Source: Luscinia megarhynchos (taxonomy: Eukaryota; Chordata; Aves; Passeriformes; Turdidae). Taken from it: a stretch of DNA of 64,000 nucleotides. The notes below the pieces were generated by a model. It saw nothing but the letters and a program-made list of their open reading frames with translations, was not told where the DNA came from and made no database searches. Of the stretch, positions 28,201 through 40,192 are shown piece by piece; position 1 is the first letter of the stretch; each line of letters starts with the position of its first letter. The stretch spans positions 51,760,473 to 51,824,472 of the forward strand of contig CM067592.1 in the NCBI GenBank assembly GCA_034336665.1, read 5' to 3'. The position numbers and the translations under genes are program-made.

Positions 28201-31200
28201 TCCTGCACTAGAAAACACTGTTGTACCTTCGTTGTGTAGTTGACACATAATCTCACTTTGAGATTAGATGTTACCACATCAGCCTCTTTGAGGCAGAGAT
28301 CTGGTAAACTTTCGTACAGCACACATTATACAAAATCTAGAGGACTACAGTTTTCATGAAATGTAATAACCACAGGCATTGCTGTCTTCCAAGCACAACT
28401 GGAAGAGATACTGCTCTGACTGGTATAGGACAAATATCAGAGTCTTGGACAGCAGGAATGACTATCCCACTGAATTCTGAATAGGCTGTACAGTCTTACC
28501 CTTTTCTTTCTCGAACATTTTATTCAATGCTTTGGCAGGAGAGACAGTAAAATATTATTCTGGGAGTGTTTTCAAAAGATAGGAGATGACTTTCTAATTC
28601 CAAGACTATGATGCAAGAGGGAAGATGCTGTTTCTGTTTCTGGCTGTCTTCTATACTGACATGCCCAGGAGCAGTTTTGGGTTCTTAACTGGAGAGAGAG
28701 ATTTGCCTCTGCTCAGTAACCTGGGGAAGAGGACACATATATTTTATACTTTTTACACTTGTGTTTGCCTATTAGCTAGCTCTTACGGTTCCTGTTTGGA
28801 AAAGAGTATCTGCTCAAGAAGCCTAAGTGCTTAGGGCTAATTCCCCTACCTCAAATCAAGGTTTTTGCAGTGCTCAGAACTGTGACACCAGAGCGGCTTC
28901 GTGACGTTGCATGCTAAATGTGACAGAGAGAGTGGGGCAGCTGATACCACTCCACACGGAGGTTTGATTCAACATCTGTTTAAATTAATATCCTTTTACT
29001 TGCTCTAATAGGCATTTGATCCTACCGAATATTTGACTTTCAGGTGAGGAATTTGTTTTACATACTTCAGAAAACAGAGAACTGAAAAGAAGGGTCAAAC
29101 ACAGTTCTGATAGGGATTTCATACAGGACTAGTATTTCTCCTCGCATCAGCACCAGTTACATAGAACAGGTGAAAGTCCAAGATTTTCACAAGCCTGCAA
29201 TGACTTTGGAAACTCTGCTTTTGGTGATTTCAAATCTTTTCAATGTATGATATTTAGGACTGGATTTCCAGCAACTTCTGAAGACCAAGACACTGTTTAA
29301 AGTGTTAAGTATATGGGCCAAGAATTAATAGAGCCAACTTTTATATTCATTTCTGAAAAAAATACATTTTTTTTTTCAGAAGATATAGAAAAAGCAAGTT
29401 CTTTAGCAAAGCACTGCTGAATTAAGCAAATGAACATAAGGTATGCATATAAATATGATGGGATAAACCACCCCCCACCCATCATATTGTTTTATCCAGA
29501 ACCCCATTTAATTTATGAAGAAGAAACTTAGAAGAATTATTCAGTTCTTTGGTGCCCCAGTATTTTTTAACCACTTTCCTCTATGTTAAAATCAAATTGT
29601 TTGTAACTCATCTGCAAAGTACAAATATTGTGCAAAGCAATTTTGAAATAGAAAGACACCTTTTTCACAATACTGTATGCTGCAAAAGCTGTAACTAAAT
29701 CTAAAACGGATTTTTTTTTCTCTCTTCGACTTAGCCATGCGAGGAAGTACAAAAAAAAATAAAGAGTGTACAAAACAATGTCCTATATATTTATAGATTG
29801 GCTATATATAGTCCAGCTGTAAATGTTGAAGTTTCCACAGTTCTTCTTTACTTTTCTTACATTTTGAAGGGCATGAGATAAGCAACATTATTTTTATGTA
29901 TATTGATAATGTTATTCCAGTTAGATGAAAGACAGAGAATTCAAAGGAGAAATTAATATACAAAGGAGATTTTGCTTATTCCATTAACAGAATATCTTCT
30001 TTACAGAGGTGCTTCTCTTTTTGTAAGATCAGCATTTCTCAATGCTGCTCTTTTTTTTCTTTTTCTTTCAATAATCCTTCTGTATCCTTTATCCTTTATA
30101 TACCTGAAATCAATATTGTCAGCTAAAACTGCTTCCTAAATTCCATTCAATGAGGAGAAATGATAGAGTGCAATGGAACAGTAATTAAATCCTAAAATTT
30201 GAAATTTTTGTCTCCCCATGGCAAACAAATGTTAGGCATAAGATTCCTTTTTGGAATGGTGAAGATAAATGTTGCATAAAAATAATTGACCAGCTGTTAG
30301 TTAAAAAATGACTGAAGGGCCTTAGTCACTCCAACCTTCATTGCCTTGGGTTTTTTAAAAATTAAATCAGCCTGCAATTGCATATAGTTAGGAATAAAAC
30401 TCAAGCTACTATTATAGTTTGAGTAAAGTTATATAAAAAAGAGGAGAAACATTTATGTGTCTCACCTTTTATGAAACTATTATTTTTTGATAAAAAGCTA
30501 TATGTGTTTCACTTTAAAATAGAATTGCTCCATTATCCAACTAATTCAGTCACGTGAAAAGCCTTCCTCTAAAATCCAAGCAAAAAAATCTTTTTCAGTA
30601 TTAATTTACCTGAATGGTTTGCTGGAGGAGTCTCTCTGTTTGTGCACTGACTAGTGAACTAACCACCTTAGCAGGGGTATTCCGGCCACCACTCACACCC
30701 TCAAAACAGGAAAAAGAAAAATATGCTGTATGTTATTGCAATGTTTTTCATATTCAGCTGCCATTTTCCTTTGTTTTATTTATTTACAGTAGGGCCTTGA
30801 TGGAACATCAGTAAGACTGTCGGGGTGCTACGCATCTTCTTAGAACTTACAGATAAAATCTGAAAATGTATATACAGAGTAAAAAAAAACAACTGTTGAA
30901 ATTGATGGGTTTAAAATGCTTTGATGAAATCATTTGGTATTTTGCTTCCCTAAATGATTAAATAAATTTTAGTTGTGTGCTCTTGCAACATGGAAGTCTA
31001 TTTTAATATTTAAGAAAAATTTTACGATTGAGTAAATATGGTAATGGTTATTTACTGAAAAGACAACTTTATTTCAGAGTCCTCTATAGATTTTGGAACT
31101 CTAAAAATAATAATTCCTTTTTAACACCATTCTGCTGACTTCATCAAGGAAATTCATTTTTAGACAGGACATCTACTGCATAAAAGAAAAAAAGATTTGA

Positions 31201-32054
31201 ATCTTTCCTAGACTTGCATCAATCCATGCATGTATTACTACTCTTTTAATATAGTTCTTACTCATTTTGCAGTTCTAACATCAGATGTACTGGTCTGTAG
31301 TGTCACTTATATTCCCAGGAACCTTCACACTGTATCAGCCATTTGCCAGTTGTCTGGTGTTGACATAGTCTTCAGCAAGAGGTTATATAATCTGCAGTTA
31401 GCAATTTAGCTACTTCATCTTGAAATGCATTTAAAAACAGTGGCTGATATTTACTCCTTTATTTGTTTTCACTATATCCTTTGTTACTATAAAAACAATA
31501 GTGGATAGGTATTCAAACTGTCCATCTTTTATTTTATAAGGTAATTGGTGAAAGATGTAAGATCATAACTCAGGGCTTTTTGCAGTCTTTATCACATCTA
31601 ATACTTGATTATACAGATGTTTTCACTTCTAGTAGCCAAATTCTCATGCCATTTGTTTTTGGGAATCCCCAGGACTAAAACTTTACATGTAATGATCAGC
31701 TAGGCACCAACTCATGTCTGTATCTGACTACAACTTAATTTAAGTAACTTTTCTACCTCTTTTTCGCCATCATGGCCAACTCCACTGGACATTTTTGCAA
31801 CTTGCTATATAAATTCTCTCCTTCCCACACTGCTCTCTTCAAAACAGAGGTGTTGCTACCTGTGCCCACAAATTCACTTATCTAATAATCTTAGAAGATA
31901 GAAGTGTCCCCTAGCATGAGAGAGACAATGCTATAGATCCCTTCTGTGTGATAAAATTTTAAATCCCACTGAGCAGGATAGCTAATTGCCAGAATATAGG
32001 GTAAAGTTTTTTCAATTACTTTTACTGTTGAACAGAATAATTAAATAGCCACTG

Positions 32055-32140
32055 CAAAGCTCTTTAGACTAATGGCTGAGGAAGTCATTTGGGACTTGGA
32101 AACCTGGATTCCAATCCCTGTACTAATGAGTGTTTAAAGT
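32055..32140 (+). mobile_element. Possible ancient tRNA-derived SINE remnant
   Basis: AATGGCTGAGGAAGT (32071 onward) resembles a tRNA A box, and GGATTCCAATCC at 32106-32117 resembles a B box, with near-tRNA spacing. The layout (GACTAATGGCTGAGG, then CCTGGATTCCAATCCCTG) recalls amniote MIR/CORE-type SINE heads. No tRNA cloverleaf can form reliably and no tail is visible, so this is only a tentative call. Confidence 0.4.
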
Positions 32141-33547
32141 TCATTCTATTAAGCATTTTATTTCAGATCACCCTTTAGGTTGCTGGCTAAAACATAGAGG
32201 TAGGAGATGAACATTAAAACTCATCAAGCAGAAGGAGGTATTGACCCTCTTTGTTGCAACTTGGGGATGTGCTGAGCAGGTGAAACATTGCAGGGGCACT
32301 CCTGCATCCTGTTTGTCCTTTCTTCATCTCCTCTCCATTTTTGCAGGGAGTGGTGATGAATTCTGTGTCCCAGGAAATGGTTTGGATGTGGGATCTATCA
32401 GGGGTACTGTATAGTAGTATCTCACTTCCCTGAAGCACCATCATCCCTCATAAAGCAGTTGCCCTGCTGCCTAGCTTAGGTTCAGGTGTTGATTCTCTAT
32501 TTTACAGTTAGGTGATTAATTCTTCAAGTATATTAGGTAAAGTTTCAAGTTGTAATCAGCAGGTAAAGGGCCCCTATATTAGTAGCTAGATACCCAGCAA
32601 CAGCTATAGTGCTGAGAAATACAGCATTTACAGCTGCTTCTGATGTGGAATACAGCTTTTGAATCTCTGATTCAGGTCACAGAGTTCAAGTGATGCACTG
32701 TGGAGCAAGATCTGTATTCAAGAGTGAGGAGTTTCACTGATTAACAATTTTATGTATGTACCATTTATGTCCTAGAATAATAGAGCTCATAATTTTATGA
32801 AATTATTGTCAAGTTATACTCAGGGGAGAGACAGTGTAAACCATGAGTGAGAGATCCATCTACCAGGAAATTTTCTCAAAGCAGAAATTACAGTATGCAA
32901 GGTACTAAGCAGTTATTCATAAGAGGCAAAGCCTGAAATGGGAAAGGTGTTCTAGGATATGTAAACTTGCCTACCGTAAATGAGTAACTTTTCAAATTAA
33001 ATTCTAAAATCGAGAAAATATAGTTACCAAAACAAGATTGCAAACTAATCCTTATTTAGATTCTCTTCTAATAGTTCCTTCTTTTGCTAGTGGTCTTGTG
33101 CACTTCACTGATCTTTTACCTTTTCTCAAGTATCTGGATTATTATTACATTTTTATCCCAGTTTGGTCATACATTAGTGCTCCTTTGGCTCACTGAAAAA
33201 AACTAAGAGGAGACAGACAATTTTTAAAAAGTGGCTAAAAACTACTCCTTAAATACTTCACTCTCGAGATATTCCAGGCATGCAGGGATTCAGAGAAAAT
33301 TAAGATAATGCCAAAGGATTTTTTATCAAATTACAAAAATGCTGACATTCTCCATGCCAAACAAGAAAAATTTTACTTATATTATAGTAAAACATGGATC
33401 TTTACACCCACAATCAATTGGAAATGCTATTGCACTAAACATTATTCCTCCATGCAGGAGCTGTGAGGAAAAAGTGCAAACAGTTAATTAACTTTTATTT
33501 AGTAACTGCTTATTTAGATTTAAATGCCTGTTGTTGTTTTTCATCTT

Positions 33548-33602
33548 GTGATCTCATTTCTTCATATTCTGCGATTCACCAGTGATCTCATTCCTTCATA
33601 TT
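33548..33602 (+). repeat. Tandem duplication, 34-bp period
   Basis: GTGATCTCATTTCTTCATAT (33548 onward) recurs at 33582-33602 with one T-to-C change. The 34-bp spacing gives one full duplicated unit plus a partial copy. Confidence 0.8.
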
Positions 33603-36600
33603 TTTTCAGTTTGTAAAAATGAACAGGATACTCTTTAGTAAAATAGATCTAAAGGGATGACTTTAGCATAAGAAATATATAGAATTACACCAAATTGTTA
33701 TCAGGTAATTCTGTTCCTGGAGATTCCTAGAAAGCTACTATACAAATCAAAACTAAGGATTTGCTTCCTGTAAGAAGTAGACATAGTCTTATGCTTTGAA
33801 TCTCCTTGCCTATTTCATCCATTAACATGTTCACGCAATATAATTCTGTTCTTTACACAGAAATACATCAGTACTACAGCATCTAGACAAACTCAGTAAT
33901 ATTGAGCAGAGTTCCTCAAATTTCTCCTTGAAAAGTTCTTCTCATCTAGCATGGCTTATTTGTGTCCACTGTGATATTGTTACTGAGAAGGTACACTCCA
34001 GTTTTCCAGGGCATTTGATTTCATTACTTAAATGTCTGTTTTCATACATTTTCTTTCTTCCCAAATTAGACTAATTCCAATAATCTACTTTTAATGTTGA
34101 TATTATTTTAGAAAAAGTTTTTACACTCAAGGGAATCACCTGAGCTTGCATTGGCACTGTGACACTATTTTCTTCAGGCCTGGAATATTTTTCTCCTGCC
34201 TTGTATTGGAAAAGAAAGTCTTTACCAGAAATTAGAAAGAATACCAAATCTGTTAGCACAATAGTAATTTGCTTTGCTTTCAGAATTGCTAAGCACCTGA
34301 TATAATATCAGTTTGGCAAAATGTATCAGCCAAAAAGCTCCAAAAGATCTGTCACACCACTCCCAAGAGCTTGACATAACTTGCAGAATACCTGAGTCAT
34401 ATTCTTCACAGGTATAAGAGAATCAAATCTGTTACCTTGACTGCAGTACTCTGTGACAAGTACTTTTAGAAAAATGTGAACATCCACAACCCCCCTGAAG
34501 AGTAAACTGGGTTAATCTTTGGTCATGCCTTAACAGGATTGAGGATGTTAAGAATGAGCTCATCGTTACTAATCCTGTGTTCTTTGCATGGACTTTGGAG
34601 ATAAGCTTGTTTTCAACAAATGACATAAAACTAGGAACCTTAGGAAACTACTGCTTTAATGCAGCATTAAAAGGAGAATTTTTAATGTTCTTTTACAAAG
34701 TCACCTCATGTAGGAGTATTAGACATCACTGTGGTTAACTCAATGAACAGCTTCAGTATACTGTCACAGGTAAAGTTGTATATAAAAATAAGAGGATGAA
34801 GAATAACAAGAATAGCTTATTAACTTTGAAGACACTGCAGTAGTGTTCTGCTCTGAAATGCTGTCCTGGACATTTCTTCTCAAGAAGGATGTTCCAGTTC
34901 TAAAGGTGGCTAAGAAATTGATAATTTCCATTGGCCAGGTATAGAAAACACTTTTGAAAAAAAAAAAAAACTACATGGATTCTCACTTCTTAACTTTTTT
35001 GAGTGGCCTTCTCCTATAAAACACAATGTTATAAAAATAGTGGTTTTTTAAATAAAAGGGCCTAAGAATAAAATGCAATAAGAAGAAAGGGAATAAGACC
35101 TGTGTCTTTTTCCTTTTATCAGAAAAGTTAGCAGCAAATAAATGAAATATTAGAAACAAGTTTATTCAAAATTTATAATGGGATTCTTTTTTATTTTTTT
35201 TTCTAAATTATGAACCTTTACAAATTACTATCTTGCTGGGTCTTATCTCTAAAATCAGAGAGATTAGAAGGTGGATGGTGTATCAATTTAGAATTATAAC
35301 TAGTGTTTCAAATAAGACTTTGGAAGAGGGATCCAACCTATTACCGTATAGCAATCGTGGCCAGAATTGCTACAGGGCACGTCTGAGACCAGACAGGTCT
35401 GCACAGCCTGTCAGCCTTCATACTGGAGATGCACTGGAAAGAGGCTCCCACCAGAACCAGAGCTGCTTCCTTGCTCCATGTAGACTGATCCAGCCACACC
35501 AATCACCAGGCTTCTGTCACCCACAGCATTTAAAGTCAGGCTGAACACATCCCCTAGCAAGGGGAATAGATTGTTCCCTTATCTACTGCCAAGTCCTGAG
35601 CACTATCCAGACACCAAATCTCTGATTAGCTCCCATTAGGAATGGGATACTCTCCTAACCTTGAGGTCTGGACACTGCCTTCTCCTCACAGATTACAAAG
35701 AGGTGCAGTCCAGGTGCTTACAGCCTTATCTACTTTCTGTAGCTGAGAGGAAGGACATGTCAGCCATCTCCAGAATCTGCTGAGGATCTAGATCAAGCCT
35801 GTAAAAATGACAAGATATTTTCACAAGTAGGACTATTCTTAAAGGAGCAAGTATTTTACAACAGTAAGCCAGTTTTCACTGCTCAGAATTTAGGCTAAAA
35901 TGGTATCTATATTCTACATAGATAAAATGTGTTCCCAGAATTTAACACTGGCATTTAGTTACTGACATTCTTGCATTTCAAGAAATTCAGAAATGGTGAC
36001 ACTCAAATTGAGACCATTTTTTTTGTATAAGTATTGTATTTCTGGCCAAAATATCAACTCTCCTTCTTTTATCCACATTTTTCAGACCCTGTGTCTCAGA
36101 TATATTTTTTTAAACATCTGCTTTCACATCTATTTAGGAATTGCAGATTATTTTTAACCCTCATTACCACTCTTTCCACCTCACATAGTTCATCTCTATA
36201 GTTCCACTATTCCTCCACAGTGACTGGCATCTTGTTTTCATTTCTAGCTCTGCTGCCATGAGTCACTTTCATGCTACAGATCAGAGACCAGTAAGCAATA
36301 CTGCTCTACTTGAATGGCTTTTACTTGCTCACAAAGAAATTGTTTATGAGCACACTAGGGGACATTTTCATGCAAGTTCACACTTTGCATCATAATAAAC
36401 AGAAATTACTCTTCCCTCCAGTGTGTGACTGTGCAATCCCTTCCAGTGTTTTAGCACCCAATTTCCCAGCCTGCCTGCAGCCCTATTATTACATAAGTAC
36501 ACATGTAGATACTAACATATCGGCAGAATTTGTGCCTATCAAAAGCAGCCACCCTTCTGCAAATGTAAATCATTACATTTCATTAGAAAATGACACCTAT

Positions 36601-37558
36601 AATTGTATGTCTTTTTATAAATGTCTCCTGTATTTCACTTGCTGTAGATCTATCATCCTCACCTAGAATCTGCAATTAGATTTTCTGCTGTCTTCTGGGA
36701 CAGTTTTCAAAAGTAAGCATTTGGACTATGTCTACAAAATACATGCTTACTTGTACAAAGAGACGCTTCTGTACAAAGATATGAGCAAATGTTAGCTGAC
36801 ATATACATTTGATCTGTGCAAATACTTGCCTATAGAAATGAAAGCATTACACTCAAAACAGTTGAACTAGACTAGGAGTAAAACTGAAATAGTTCATTTT
36901 TTCATAGAGTAATTAGATAATTTAAGTTCATATCAAAATAGGTTTAGGAATTCTTTTTAATCCCTGGTGGAACCAGAAACTGAAAGAGCTTTTGTGGTTT
37001 CAAATAAAAGAAAAAAGAAAAACACATAATTTCACAGTAGGTGTCATTATTCTCTTCCGTATTCAGTAATCCTACTGCTAGACTAATCCACCCAGGACCT
37101 CACAAACTTCTTAATTTGTTTGGGATATCCAGCCCCACAGAGCAGCACAATGTGGTCTGAACAAGGACACTCTTGTGTCCCTGCTCAGACCAATATCCTT
37201 TTGGTAATTTTGTGCATTGGATAGATAGCCATTCATCAGTACAGGAGCACAAAGGACCATGTTCACCTGCAAGTCTTAGCTGCCAGGCCTCAAAGGCCTG
37301 AATGCATTCTGTGATTTTTCCTGTTTAACATTAGACTTAACAGCCTCAGAAAGGGATATGCAAAACCTTCTGCTCTAATCCTCACATGCACAGAAGGCAA
37401 CATGAAAAGGGCATGACATGGAAGCACATCTTAACAGCTGATTGTTTGAGAAAGCAGAGATGGGCTTTATTGATTTATTTTTGTGAATAAACATAGACAA
37501 ACTTTTTATAATGTGAGGTTTTTTCATTAATGCCACATTTCATATACAAAAGAAAAAA

Positions 37559-37587
37559 TTGTGGATATTTGAGTCAAATATCCACAA
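37559..37587. repeat. 29-bp near-perfect palindrome (14-bp arms, 1-base centre)
   Basis: TTGTGGATATTTGA, a single G, then TCAAATATCCACAA: the arms are exact reverse complements. The function is unknown. It could extrude as a cruciform or be a symmetric protein-binding site. Confidence 0.9.
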
Positions 37588-39601
37588 GGGCAAAGAATTT
37601 TTGCCTTTTTCTGTAATGCAAAACATGCTCATAAAGCACAATTCATAAAAATCCTGGTGAAGTTGGATGAGAAATTGCCAAAGATGAAATGGCTCTTCTG
37701 AGTAAGTAAAGAGTGCATACAGAGACTTAAAATTATTTTAAACTAGCAGCCATATAGCAGCTCCACTTTTTGGAAAAAACTGTCCTGTCAGTTATGTAGC
37801 ATGTGCATGAGAAGGGCAGCAGGGCAAAAACTCATCCAAATTGACATATGTATATTAGTTTAATGACAAATATTTGATGGCATTAGCTTGTAGTGAATCC
37901 TCCTTTTCCCATAAACCTAACAAGAGAGATGAAATGCTGAATTTAGCATGCAAGAATAACAGTGACTACAGGCTGGCATGTTTCAGAATACAAGCAATTC
38001 TTGAGTGTCAGATTAAACTCCCAGAGATTGTCAGAAATTTCAGGCAAATACTATACAAGCCTCAAAATTTTAGGGCAATTCTGAAAGTAACTTTAGGATC
38101 TGAGGTTCAGAGTGTTATGTGCTTTCCTGAGCATTCAAATGCTGATAGCACACTGGAGCAGACATAGAAGCCTGATCATGAGAAAGTCTGGAAAAATCAC
38201 AGCTGGCTGCTGTGGCTCCACCACAGCACCAGATGTTGCTGCAGCTTGGTGAGTATATGCACACTGCATTTGGAAAGGTGGCAGTTAAAGGGCCTCTCTG
38301 CATCTCCTGGGTGGGATGTGGGGGGGATTCCTGCTCCTATGCTAATGTGAGTGACTAATTTTTGTCTAGACATGTGTCTTGCATACTTTCTTGCTCAGTG
38401 ACTCAATGAATCGTCTCAAATTTCATGAGTAGACAATTGTCTGAAAGAGATTGGTTGTTTCTTCCCTCAGCTACACTACAGCTTGATTTTAGGGCCCGCT
38501 TTCTGAAATGGAGTTCATCCAGGCTGGCAGAAAAGAAAATAACTTTTTCTTTCTTGTGTTTAAGCAAAGAACATCCAGATAGTACATCTTACATTTAAGC
38601 GGCAAACACAATGGCTGATGGCATTTAAAGGAAAATGTTATGCTCCTACTCCATCTGGAGAGAGCTCTATTCAGAACTCTCTATTCATTGGTTAAGTGCT
38701 GGGTTTGTGACCGTGTCCCTGTCCTCTGTTCACACTTTTGACTAGCTGCTAAACCCTGTAATCCACATCCCTGAACTCCAGAGTGGGGATCATTTAGAAA
38801 TAAAGTACATGGAGGTTCATGTAGATGTTGCCTCTCCACCCGTCAGAGAACATGACTTGCTGAATACTGGAATTCCATTCTTGTAAAGACTTTTCATGGC
38901 CAAGTGCTGTGTAACGTTTCGATGACTTGTTGCTCTCAAAACTGTCACTTGCAGTGCTGTTTCCTGAGACAGTCCAGGAAGATCTCTCATCTATGTGCTT
39001 TGATCGTTCTGCAGTAATAATCACAAAGGGGAAAGTAGATTCCTACTCTGAGGGCCTTTCTACTCCTAAGGATAGACTTCTGTGAGACAGAAAAAGCTAG
39101 TTTCATTCAGGCCAGCTTGAACACTGATATATTTTCAATATTAGTAAAATTTTCTGAGAAATAACTTTCAGGTCATACTTTGTAAAAGTAACAGCAGAGA
39201 TTTCATAATTATAACAGGAATACCTTTTCTACTTTGAACTTGGTTTTGATCTTCTGGAAAGATAAAGAATCTCAAATACTGGTCAGTGTGAAGAAACATC
39301 ATCATCCATATATTTTGCATGTTTTCAACAGACTACTCTAATGTAGAATATACTTTGAATGTACAAAGATGAAAAGAATAATAATTTTTAAAAAGTAGCT
39401 TTTCTATTGAGAAATTGTGTGGTAACTCAAACTTTTTAAAGCAGCCTACTGTGTTATACGTATTTTTAAATGTCACTTTGCTAATACAAGAGCTACTAAT
39501 CTCATACATTGGGTTGCAGAGATTTCTTTTACCCATCTGGAAAGAATTAATTTTAATTCTATAGAAATTCTATTTTCTGAATGGAGTAGGATTTCTTGTG
39601 A

Positions 39602-39606
39602 AAAGT
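39602..39606 (+). repeat. Left target-site duplication AAAGT of the solo LTR
   Basis: AAAGT directly abuts the 5'-TG of the LTR and is repeated exactly at 40188-40192 after the terminal CA. Confidence 0.8.
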
Positions 39607-40187
39607 TGTCATGGTTTAGCCCCAGCAAGTCAACAAGCTCCAGGAGGTGCTTGCTCAGTTCTTCGCCAGAGAGATCAGGAAGAGAACGGGAAGGGTAAAA
39701 GCTGGAAAACTCCTGGGCTGAGATTTAGACAGCTGAATAGGGAAAACAAAATCCATGCACTCAAACACAAAAAAACAAGGAATCCATTCGCTGTTCCCCA
39801 CGGGCAGGCAGGTGTTCAGACATCTCCAGGAGAGCAGGGACCCATCCTGTGCAGTGCTCACTTGGACAGACAAAAGTCATCACTCCAAATGTTCCCCCTT
39901 TTCTTTCTTCCCCTCAGCTTTGTGCACTGAGCATGGTGTCCCATGTCTGGAATATCCCTGTGGTGGGTTTGAGTCACCTGTCCCAGCTGTGTCTGCTCCA
40001 GCCTCTCATGCACCCCCAACTTCCTCACCAGTGTGGCAGTACAGACAGCAGAAAAGCTCGTGGCTCTGTGCAAGCCCTGCTCAGCAATAACAAAAACATC
40101 TCTGAATTACCAACCCTGTGCTCAGCACAGGTTCAAAACACAGCTGCTGTGAAGAAAATTAACTCTCCCCCAGATGAAACCAACACA
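39607..40187 (-). mobile_element. Solo LTR of an avian endogenous retrovirus, probably ERVL-like, with 5-bp TSD
   Basis: This 581-bp element starts TGTCATGGTTTAGCCCCAGC and ends ACCAACACA, giving TG...CA termini, and is flanked on both sides by AAAGT (39602-39606 and 40188-40192). A 5-bp target duplication suits class III (ERVL-like) elements. Several internal blocks (GGGCAGGCAGGTGTTCAG, CATCTCCAGG, GCTCAGCAATAAC) match an LTR family I remember as common in songbird genomes. By comparison with that family the LTR's own transcriptional direction is the minus strand. The positions where its TATA box (near 39914-39925) and polyadenylation signal (near 39730-39750) would lie are altered, so it looks inactive. 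No internal retroviral genes are present, consistent with LTR-LTR recombination. Confidence 0.85.
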
Positions 40188-40192
40188 AAAGT
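40188..40192 (+). repeat. Right target-site duplication AAAGT of the solo LTR
   Basis: Exact copy of the five bases at 39602-39606, immediately after the terminal CA of the LTR. Confidence 0.8.

Larger units (their letters stand above)
18293..39601. other. Non-coding AT-rich flank
   Basis: About 21 kb without a credible coding exon. It holds the small duplications, palindrome, simple repeats and possible SINE listed separately. A GC-elevated stretch at about 35340-35790 remains unexplained. Some parts could be conserved regulatory sequence, but that cannot be judged without alignment. Confidence 0.6.
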
